5,686 nucleotides of DNA from Planctomycetota bacterium. GTDB taxonomy: Bacteria > Planctomycetota > Planctomycetia > Planctomycetales > Planctomycetaceae. The position numbers were made by a program, and so were the translations under genes. Shown one piece after another: positions 1 to 5,118 of this stretch (positions are counted from its first letter, which is position 1; every line of letters starts with the position of its first letter). Where the stretch lies: NCBI GenBank assembly GCA_024278285.1, contig JAJRTM010000619.1, positions 1 to 5,686 on the forward strand, given 5' to 3'. The notes below the pieces were generated by a model that was given only the letters and a program-made list of their open reading frames with translations, was not told the origin of the DNA and did not search any database.

Positions 1-216
1 AATGGCTTCATCATTTTTCTTGATGTGGAGTTAAGTGAACTGGAAAAACGAGTGGGCGATTACCGAGAGCGTGGCATCGCCAAAAAAAAGGATCAAAGTT
101 TTACCGACCTGTTCGAAGAAAGATCAAAGCTCTATAAAAAACAGGCAGACCTCACCATTCAATGCCACGGCCTCACCCCCGAAATGATCTGCCAGCAAAT
201 TTTCCGTTTTGAATAG
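1..216 (+). CDS. aroK: Shikimate kinase, C-terminal part (5' end outside window)
   Basis: Reading frame 1 is open from the first base to a TAG at 214-216, giving 71 residues that begin NGFIIFLDVELSELEKRVGD. There is a GTG at 25, but the hydrophobic stretch before it (FIIFLDV) looks like the core beta-strand that precedes the lid in shikimate kinases, so the gene almost certainly starts upstream of the window. Family-like features are the strand followed by a helix, the RGIAKKKDQSF segment where the lid lies, the ERSKLYKKQADLTI block (family pattern ER-x-x-LY-x-x-x-AD-x-T), and a final 'GLTPEMICQQI' helix. The enzyme phosphorylates the 3-hydroxyl of shikimate with ATP in the cytoplasmic route to chorismate. 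The P-loop and shikimate-binding residues are not in view, so another small P-loop kinase remains possible. The next gene follows on the same strand after 143 bases; no clear terminator or promoter is visible between them. Confidence 0.7.
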   Translation, partial: NGFIIFLDVELSELEKRVGDYRERGIAKKKDQSFTDLFEERSKLYKKQADLTIQCHGLTPEMICQQIFRFE

Positions 217-359
217 AATTAAAAGGAAAACTCCATAGAGAATAACTCCCGTGTTGTCCCCCGCAAAGCTACTTCCCTAACGCCTATCTGGACTCCACAA
301 ACCGGGATCGTTACATTGCAGTAGTATGAATGCTTCTTTTTTCAAATGGTTACTGATTT

Positions 360-1565
360 ATGAAATATGCTTTGGTTATTCCAGACGGTGCGGCTGATGA
401 AGTTCAGGAATATTTAGGTGGAAAAACGCCGCTGCAAGCTGCGAAACTGCCGAATATGGATGCGGTTGTTCGTGCGGGAATTGTCGGGCAGTCTGATAAT
501 GTCCCTGCTTCGATGCCTTCCGGAAGTGATGTCGGGACGATGTCGCTATTCGGTTACGATCCGCTGAAATTTCATACGGGGCGTGCGCCGTTGGAAGCGG
601 CTGCTCAGGGAATTGAACTGGGGCCGCACGACTGGGCGGTACGTTGTAATCTGGTCACAATTCTCGATGGAAAAATGCGTTCCTTTACAGCAGAACAAAT
701 TTCGGACGAACTAGGTGCTCATCTGGTCGAAGTGATGCAAAAAGCCGTTGCCGATGACCCTTGCTGGGAGTTTCACGCGGGGGTGAGTTATCGAAACCTG
801 CTTATTTATCGAAATCCGACAACCAAAGCACCGTTTGATGCGGGAACGATCACAACGCCACCTCATGATATAACGGATCAGTCCGTTGAAGATTTTCTGC
901 CTCACGGGACCAATTCACAGTTACTGAATGAGCTGATGAAAAAAAGTGATGAGTTATTCGCCTCTGACGAGAAAAATCTGGAGCGAGAGCAGAGCGGAAC
1001 GCTACGCGCAACCGGTATCTGGTTGTGGGGACAGGGAAACCACCCTGCCCTGGAGAATTTCTCACAGAAGTACCGTGTGAATGGTGCCGTCATTACTGCG
1101 GTTGATTTACTTCGTGGACTGGGGAAGCTGCTTGGTTGGGATGTCGTCGAAGTTCCTGGCGCGACCGGTTATCTCGATACCGATTACGCAGCCAAGGGAC
1201 AATACGCGATTGAAACATTAAAAGCCGGGGCAGATTTTATTGTTGTGCACGTGGAAGCTCCCGATGAAGCTTCTCACGAAGGAGATACTGCTGCAAAAAT
1301 AACGGCGTTGGAAAGAATGGATCAAGATATTGTCGGACCGCTGCATCAGTATTTGCAATCGCAAGGAGAGTATCGACTGTTAATTTCTCCCGATCATCCC
1401 ACATTTTTACGAACCAAAACACACTCGCACGGCTATGTTCCGTTCGCGATTGCAGGAAACGGAATTACTGCCGATGACGCAATCACCTACGACGAAATCA
1501 GCGCCGCGACTGGGGAAACATTTGATGAAGGACACCGTTTGATGGAAAGATTTTTGCATGGATAA
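360..1565 (+). CDS. apgM: Cofactor-independent phosphoglycerate mutase family protein (ApgM type; possible homoserine kinase)
   Basis: A complete 401-residue protein, the usual length for archaeal-type phosphoglycerate mutases of the alkaline phosphatase superfamily. Visible landmarks: VIPDGAAD with metal-ligand candidate Asp9; GGKTPLQAAKLPNMD (20-34); MPSGSDVGTMSLFGYDP (52-68) with Ser56 as the likely phosphorylated serine; HTGRAPLEAAAQGIEL (72-87); HVEAPDEASHEGD (297-309) with Asp302 and His306; SPDHPT (343-348) with Asp345 and His346; and THSHGYVPF (354-362) with His355. ApgM interconverts 2- and 3-phosphoglycerate in the cytoplasm. Bacterial members of this branch (TIGR02535) have instead been proposed as homoserine kinases for threonine synthesis, and sequence alone does not settle which applies. 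The start is firm: an in-frame TGA at 354-356 lies directly upstream of the ATG. No good Shine-Dalgarno is present. A five-codon ORF (346-363) overlaps the start as ATGA. Confidence 0.9.
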   Translation: MKYALVIPDGAADEVQEYLGGKTPLQAAKLPNMDAVVRAGIVGQSDNVPASMPSGSDVGTMSLFGYDPLKFHTGRAPLEAAAQGIELGPHDWAVRCNLVTILDGKMRSFTAEQISDELGAHLVEVMQKAVADDPCWEFHAGVSYRNLLIYRNPTTKAPFDAGTITTPPHDITDQSVEDFLPHGTNSQLLNELMKKSDELFASDEKNLEREQSGTLRATGIWLWGQGNHPALENFSQKYRVNGAVITAVDLLRGLGKLLGWDVVEVPGATGYLDTDYAAKGQYAIETLKAGADFIVVHVEAPDEASHEGDTAAKITALERMDQDIVGPLHQYLQSQGEYRLLISPDHPTFLRTKTHSHGYVPFAIAGNGITADDAITYDEISAATGETFDEGHRLMERFLHG

Positions 1566-1656
1566 AAAGTTGACCGACTCAACGACTGTTTCACTTTTCT
1601 ATTCCTAACCCATCGTAGCTGGAACCAAACAGGGATTTGAACCACGAATAGAGACC

Positions 1657-1738
1657 AATTAACCCAGCACGGCTGGTTCATTCTGATCGCCGTAACCAAA
1701 CTGATACCTTTCTATAATTTGCGAGCCGTTCGCAAACT
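1657..1738 (+). repeat. Degenerate repeat, copy 1 (segments A1 and B1)
   Basis: Segment A1 (1657-1708) begins AATTAACCCAG and contains ATTCTGAT followed by AACCAAACTGAT. Segment B1 (1714-1738) begins ATAATTTGC and ends CAAACT. B1 matches 1978-2002 at 21 of 25 positions. A1 resembles 2028-2074 more loosely, with small gaps. B1 also contains a perfect 7-base inverted repeat, TTTGCGA-gccgt-TCGCAAA (1718-1736), followed by CTTTT. That could act as a weak terminator on the + strand, but it lies over 150 bases past the apgM stop. No function is assigned. Confidence 0.5.
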
Positions 1739-1787
1739 TTTACCGTTAGTAATACGAATTTTTCTTTTGCAAACTTCATCTCAAACT

Positions 1788-1812
1788 GTAGGATGGCGTG
1801 CTTGCACCCATC
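1788..1812 (+). repeat. REP-like unit, left (GTAG-headed hairpin)
   Basis: GTAG at 1788-1791; stem GATGG (1792-1796) with CCATC (1808-1812); bulged C at 1797; stem GTGC (1798-1801) with GCAC (1804-1807); TT turn at 1802-1803. Nine base pairs in all. Confidence 0.65.
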
Positions 1813-1914
1813 AAATACGGTTTCCAGTTCATCAGCCTCGTGCCGGTGAATCAATGGTAGAATAATAACAGATTTTACTCTCTAATTTCCATTGAATGCG
1901 ACTCGGCACGCGAA

Positions 1915-1939
1915 GATGGGTGCAAGCACACCATCCTAC
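1915..1939 (-). repeat. REP-like unit, right (GTAG-headed hairpin, inverted)
   Basis: Read on the minus strand it is GTAG (1939-1936), then GATGG, bulged T (base 1930), GTGC, TT, GCAC, CCATC. It has the same nine base pairs as the left unit and differs only at the bulge. Confidence 0.65.
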
Positions 1940-1977
1940 AATGAACTGAAAAATCGAAGATGTGGTTCATTGCTGGA

Positions 1978-2074
1978 ATAATTTGCACACCGTTCGTAAA
2001 CTGTCTGAGTTGCGTAGTAACCCAAGGAATTAATTTCCAGGCATCGCTTATTCTGATTATCAAACCGATCACTG
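1978..2074 (+). repeat. Degenerate repeat, copy 2 (segments B2 and A2)
   Basis: B2 (1978-2002) is the 21-of-25 match to B1 (1714-1738) in the same orientation. A2 (2028-2074), starting AATTAATTTCCAG with ATTCTGAT further in, is a looser match to A1. Unlike copy 1, the A segment follows the B segment here, so the palindrome pair sits in the arrangement A1-B1-element-B2-A2. The 7-base stem of B1 is eroded in B2 (three A-T pairs, one G-T wobble and one C-G pair remain). Probably an old, decayed repeat rather than a gene remnant. Confidence 0.45.
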
Positions 2075-2082
2075 AAATCCTC

Positions 2083-2192
2083 GGGTGCCCGGTTGGTGAC
2101 TCTGCCGCCTAATGACCGGTTTCCACAATAGGACTGGTCAGATATTTTAACACTCGGAAGCTACCAGGGTCATCACTGACCCGGCTCGCCTG
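2083..2192 (+). repeat. Composite direct repeat, copy upstream of the glycosyltransferase gene
   Basis: Two motifs occur in the same order and orientation here and after the gene. The first is GGTGACTCTGCCG (2095-2107), preceded by a GGGTG/CCC hairpin and followed by CCGG; it matches 3565-3577 at 11 of 13 positions. The second is a 31-base stretch (2162-2192) matching 3611-3641 at 30 of 31 positions. The 31-mer contains a perfect stem, GGGTCA-TCAC-TGACCC (2167-2182). Between them lies another near-palindrome, GACCGGT (2114-2120) with ACTGGTC (2134-2140). Likely a dispersed, non-coding planctomycete repeat. Confidence 0.65.
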
Positions 2193-2269
2193 AAAATATC
2201 CTGCCAGTTTCATGCAGCATTTTATTGATCTATTTCAAACTAATTACTTGTATCGCGTTCGGAAATTGA

Positions 2270-3586
2270 ATGAGCAACATCAGGCAGCATCTTCAAAACC
2301 GATTGAGTTATCTTATTGTTGCAGGACTACTTCTGCGTTTGTTGCTGATCGTTATTCGCTTTGATGAATTCGCAGATGATCGCGATGCGTACCTCGGGAT
2401 TGCAAACAATTTGCTGCAAGGAGTTGGGTTCAGCACTTCGGGGACCGATTACCCAACCGCCTTCCGACCGCCGTTGTATCCGTCGCTGCTCGCTTTTTTC
2501 ACGGGAGTATTCGGGACGATCGGCATTGCGATACTGCATCTGGTTGCGGGTGGAGTTTCGATTTGGGCAACAGTGAAATTGGGGGAACGTCTCGGCTTAA
2601 AAGAAGGAGCGTTGCTTGCGGGATTGCTTGTTGCCATCGATCCGATTCTTCTCAGGTATACAACGCTGCCGATGACAGAAGTGATTTTTGCAGCACTGAC
2701 AACGCTGATGCTCTGGCTTTGGAATCGAGCTGATCAGCGACCTTCCTGGAACGCTTATTTGCTGACCGGATTCACATTCGGAATCGCTGCACTTTGCCGC
2801 CCTTCTCTGCTGCCAATGCTTGCTGTTTTATGGGTGCTCTATCTAATGAATGATCTGACAAGTTTTCATCGAGCAGAAAGGATCATCAAATCGACACTCT
2901 GCATCGTTCTTGTCGGAGCTTCCGCGATGATAACAATGCTCCCTTGGGGAACGCGTAACCTGGCGGTATTTGGTCATTTCAAATTAACGACAACACATGG
3001 CGGGTACACGCTGCTATTGGGGAATAATCCCGTCTTTTATGATGCAGTCGTTCGCCAACCGCTTGGTACCACCTGGGGAGATTACGCTGCTGACGATGTT
3101 CGCAGTCAGACAAGTTGGATCAACAAATTGAATCGACAACTCGATGAACGTGGATTGGTTTCAGAATTTGATCGCGACCATGCACAATACGATAGGGCAA
3201 TAAAAAACATTCAGGCAGAACCGTTGATGTTTCTCAGAGCATCTCTACTTCGGGAAATCCGATTTTGGTCACCAGTGCCGATTGGTCCGCAGGCACGTTC
3301 GATGAATTCGGTTATCTATTGGGGCACGGCTTTATTTTATGTTTTAGTTTATCTGCTTGCTTTGCTTGGTGTGATTTCCATTTTCTACAAGTCCGAAAAC
3401 AGACGCCGACTCTGGCTGCCGGCGTTGGCGATGATAATCACTTTTTCGGTTGTCCACTCGCTCTACTGGTCCAATGCCCGCATGAGAGCGCCGCTGATTC
3501 CAGTCATTGCAATTCTGGCTGCCTATGGGTTAGAAAACAGGAGAGCCGGGGGTGTTAACCCCCTGGTTACTCTGCTGGACAATTAA
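2270..3586 (+). CDS. Membrane glycosyltransferase, PMT/ArnT-like (GT-C fold, GT39/PMT_2 type)
   Basis: A 438-residue integral membrane protein with about nine or ten hydrophobic spans: roughly 12-30, 72-104 (probably two), 112-128, 134-151, 163-177, 179-193, 206-226, 346-372, 382-396 and 404-420. A larger soluble loop spans 227-345. After the first span comes FADDRDAYLGIANNLLQG (34-51), the acidic first-loop motif typical of GT-C enzymes, then FRPPLYPSLLA (65-75). Later family-like motifs are PMTE (134-137), CRPS (176-179), PWGTRN (225-230), GGYTLLLGNNP (244-254) and YWSNARMRAPLIPV (399-412). Such enzymes move a sugar from a polyprenyl-phosphate donor to a protein, lipid or glycan at the outer face of the membrane; donor and acceptor cannot be read here. 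The start is fixed by an in-frame TGA at 2267-2269 and a weak GGAAA at 2261. The last 13 residues (AGGVNPLVTLLDN) are encoded by repeat DNA, so the natural end may have been different. Confidence 0.85.
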   Translation: MSNIRQHLQNRLSYLIVAGLLLRLLLIVIRFDEFADDRDAYLGIANNLLQGVGFSTSGTDYPTAFRPPLYPSLLAFFTGVFGTIGIAILHLVAGGVSIWATVKLGERLGLKEGALLAGLLVAIDPILLRYTTLPMTEVIFAALTTLMLWLWNRADQRPSWNAYLLTGFTFGIAALCRPSLLPMLAVLWVLYLMNDLTSFHRAERIIKSTLCIVLVGASAMITMLPWGTRNLAVFGHFKLTTTHGGYTLLLGNNPVFYDAVVRQPLGTTWGDYAADDVRSQTSWINKLNRQLDERGLVSEFDRDHAQYDRAIKNIQAEPLMFLRASLLREIRFWSPVPIGPQARSMNSVIYWGTALFYVLVYLLALLGVISIFYKSENRRRLWLPALAMIITFSVVHSLYWSNARMRAPLIPVIAILAAYGLENRRAGGVNPLVTLLDN

Positions 3587-3641
3587 AAGCCGGAATCTGT
3601 CGCCGATCATTACCAGGGTCATCACTGACCTGGCTCGCCTG
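3545..3641 (+). repeat. Composite direct repeat, copy overlapping the 3' end of the glycosyltransferase gene
   Basis: It begins with a strong hairpin, GGGGG-tgttaa-CCCCC (3548-3563), extended by CC (3546-3547) and GG (3565-3566) with a bulged T. GGTTACTCTGCTG (3565-3577), the stop codon of the glycosyltransferase (3584-3586) and CCGG (3590-3593) follow. It ends with the 31-base stretch 3611-3641. The one difference from the upstream copy (T at 3631 instead of C at 2182) turns a G-C pair of the stem into a G-U pair, so the fold GGTCA-TCAC-TGACC survives. Lying between convergent genes, these hairpins could slow transcription from both sides, but there is no T-run of a normal intrinsic terminator. 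Confidence 0.65.
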
Positions 3642-3653
3642 TTCCGTAAAAAA

Positions 3654-4934
3654 CTACGGTCGCAAATCGTAGCACATCAATTTATTCTGTTCGCGAAGAT
3701 ACAGTTTCCCATTGGAAATGACCGGATGTGACCAGCTTTTTCCTTTTTGGAATTCTGGTTCAAATTTTCCGAGTACACGGTATTCTTTCGGCGTTGCTTC
3801 GAGCAGAACAACCAAGCCATTTTCATAACGGAAGATTAACTTGCCATCTACGTACAAAACGGCTGCGGAACCTTTCCCTTCGCCACGCAGCTTTGTGCCT
3901 CCCCAGACGATTTCTCCTGTTTTGAAATTCAAACAGGTCGGAAAGCCTTTATTCTGATTATGTCCGCCGTAGATGTATCCATCAACCAAAACGACTCCAC
4001 CGTGATGATTGTTGAAGGTTCTTTTTTCCAGCCAGTAAACTTCCTCTGCATCAACACCGTTTCCAGAACGTTTGAGTTTTAACAGAACCGAACCGCCATC
4101 GTAACTGGATGTTGCAAAAACGTAATCGCCTTCGACAACGGGAGTTGTGATGTTTGCCACTTTACTGGCGACCTGATTATACCCCCAGAGATATTTGCCA
4201 TCGGAAGCGCGCACCCCAATGACGCCCCGCCCAGTCAATTGCACGTATTGCTTAACACCTGCTGCATGAGAAATGACGATTGAGGAATAGCCTGATCCAT
4301 CCTTTCCTTTTTTGCCTCCAGCAGGAACAGCAGACCGCCAGATTTCCTTACCGTTTTTCTTGTCCAGGCAAACGATCATTGCATCGGGGCCGCCGGGAGT
4401 GCAAAGGACGTGATCACCATCAACCAGTGGAGATTCAGAATACCCCCAACCGGACATCATTTTGCCTTTCCATTCGGTGACAAAATCTTTTTCCCAAAGC
4501 ACTGATCCACTATTCGCATCAAGACAGGCAATTTTCCCCGAAGAAGCGACAACATACAACTTTCCCTGATCGTAAGTTGGCGTGCAGCGTGACCCCGGAT
4601 AGCTATGTTTTGGAGCTCCTTTCGTGATTGGAGTCTTCCAGAGAATTTTCCCAGAATTGGCATCCGCAGCGACAACCGACTGAGCCTCTTCCTGGTTGCC
4701 AATGGTATAAACTTTCCCCTTCACAACCGAAACCCCTGCGTATCCTTTCCCAAACCCCTCGGTCATATAAAGAAGCTTGGGGGCTTGCTCGCCTGTGGGG
4801 AATTTCAAGCCCGTTTCCACACACTTACCATCGCGTTTCGGACCACGCCATTGTGTCCAATCCTCAGCAGTGAGCGACGAACTGAACGTAATTGCAAACA
4901 AAGCGAGTGAGCAAATTATTATTCTGGAAGGCAT
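3654..4934 (-). CDS. Secreted PQQ-like beta-propeller repeat protein
   Basis: A 426-residue protein starting at the ATG at 4934. Residues 1-23 form a signal peptide: MPSR, a hydrophobic core IIICSLALFAITF, then SSSLTA with cleavage likely before EDW. A TTG at 5012 would add 26 polar residues ahead of the signal peptide and is unlikely. The mature part opens with WTQWRGPKRDG (26-36). Propeller blades are marked by repeated D/N-x-x-(S/T/N/D)G-(K/E)-x-x-W signatures: ADANSGKILW (90-99), LDANSGSVLW (138-147), LDKKNGKEIW (190-199), RASDGKYLW (242-250), NFKTGEIVW (336-344), and a closing strand LMCYDL (419-424). Seven or eight blades are plausible. No vicinal Cys-Cys pair as in PQQ alcohol dehydrogenases is present, so cofactor binding is not implied. 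Location should be the periplasm or cell surface; the substrate or partner is unknown. It reads in the same direction as the cytochrome gene 184 bases upstream and converges on the glycosyltransferase. Confidence 0.88.
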   Translation of the reverse strand: MPSRIIICSLALFAITFSSSLTAEDWTQWRGPKRDGKCVETGLKFPTGEQAPKLLYMTEGFGKGYAGVSVVKGKVYTIGNQEEAQSVVAADANSGKILWKTPITKGAPKHSYPGSRCTPTYDQGKLYVVASSGKIACLDANSGSVLWEKDFVTEWKGKMMSGWGYSESPLVDGDHVLCTPGGPDAMIVCLDKKNGKEIWRSAVPAGGKKGKDGSGYSSIVISHAAGVKQYVQLTGRGVIGVRASDGKYLWGYNQVASKVANITTPVVEGDYVFATSSYDGGSVLLKLKRSGNGVDAEEVYWLEKRTFNNHHGGVVLVDGYIYGGHNQNKGFPTCLNFKTGEIVWGGTKLRGEGKGSAAVLYVDGKLIFRYENGLVVLLEATPKEYRVLGKFEPEFQKGKSWSHPVISNGKLYLREQNKLMCYDLRP

Positions 4935-5004
4935 AACGACTTTCTTTCGATTTGAACAGAACTGGCAGGACTTAACGTGGGGCTTACTGATGGTGATTAA
5001 CTCT

Positions 5005-5033
5005 ATTAACAATCCATAATATTGGGCTGTTAA
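5005..5033 (-). promoter_or_regulatory. Candidate promoter for the beta-propeller gene
   Basis: On the minus strand, TTAACA (5033-5028; 5 of 6 to the sigma-70 -35 consensus) is followed after exactly 17 bases by GTTAAT (5010-5005; 4 of 6 to the -10 consensus). Transcription would begin near 4998, giving a leader of about 64 bases before the ATG at 4934 and leaving out the alternative TTG start at 5012. The match is moderate in an AT-rich stretch, so chance is possible. Confidence 0.3.
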
Positions 5034-5118
5034 GCATTACGGTATCGAAAATAGCTGAATTTCTCAATTCAATCAACGGAATTGCTTTTATAAAGCCAGT
5101 TGAATAGAAGTTCTGGTC

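Larger units (their letters stand above)
1787..1940. repeat. BIME-like element: two inverted REP-type palindromes around a 102-base spacer
   Basis: Each end carries a 26-base arm, 1787-1812 and 1915-1940, and the two are reverse complements at 25 of 26 positions. Each arm reads, from the outside in, GTAG followed at once by an imperfect hairpin: GATGG, one bulged base, GTGC, a TT turn, GCAC, CCATC. The only difference between arms is the bulged base (C in the left unit, T in the right read on the minus strand), so pairing is intact in both. The spacer adds two further inverted pairs: CGTGCCG (1839-1845) with CGGCACG (1904-1910), and TCAATGG (1851-1857) with CCATTGA (1889-1895). A GTAG foot plus bulged hairpin, present as an inverted pair, is the classical REP/BIME design mobilised by RAYT (TnpA-REP) transposases. 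A MITE or a structured RNA are alternatives. No transposase is in the window and no clear target duplication flanks it. Confidence 0.7.
1566..2269. other. Gene-free, repeat-rich intergenic region
   Basis: About 700 bases between two same-strand genes with no convincing coding sequence. Short open frames on the minus strand (for example 1875-2072) show no domain, no ribosome binding site and no composition typical of a gene, and they run straight through the palindromes. What it holds, in order: a short stem-loop after the apgM stop (1569-1583); a hairpin CCAGC-acg-GCTGG (1664-1676); a degenerate duplicated segment (1657-1738 and 1978-2074); the paired GTAG-headed palindromes (1788-1939); and the upstream copy of a composite repeat (2083-2192) that recurs after the glycosyltransferase gene. 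The last 77 bases before the ATG at 2270 contain no convincing promoter. Confidence 0.75.

Noticed and set aside
1569..1583. Stem GTTGA-ccgac-TCAAC after the apgM stop as a terminator
   Set aside because: The stem has only five pairs and the nearest T-rich stretch is not adjacent, so it does not meet the usual intrinsic terminator pattern.
1632..1643. tRNA T-arm-like sequence on the minus strand (GGTTCAAATCCC)
   Set aside because: No acceptor, D and anticodon arms of the right size can be built around it, and the T-stem itself has a mismatch. It fits better with a decayed intergenic repeat.
1875..2072. 65-codon minus-strand open frame
   Set aside because: It runs through the right REP-like unit and the B2/A2 repeat, has no ribosome binding site and no recognisable domain.
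2201..2217. CTGC-cagtttcat-GCAG hairpin followed by TTTTATT before the glycosyltransferase gene
   Set aside because: A four-pair stem is too short for a terminator, and no transcript is known to need ending there.
3265..3558. 97-codon + strand open frame inside the glycosyltransferase gene
   Set aside because: It overlaps the well-supported membrane protein in another frame and encodes no family-like motif.
4935..5012. N-terminal extension of the beta-propeller protein from a TTG start
   Set aside because: It would bury the signal peptide behind 26 polar residues, and the candidate promoter places transcription start downstream of the TTG.
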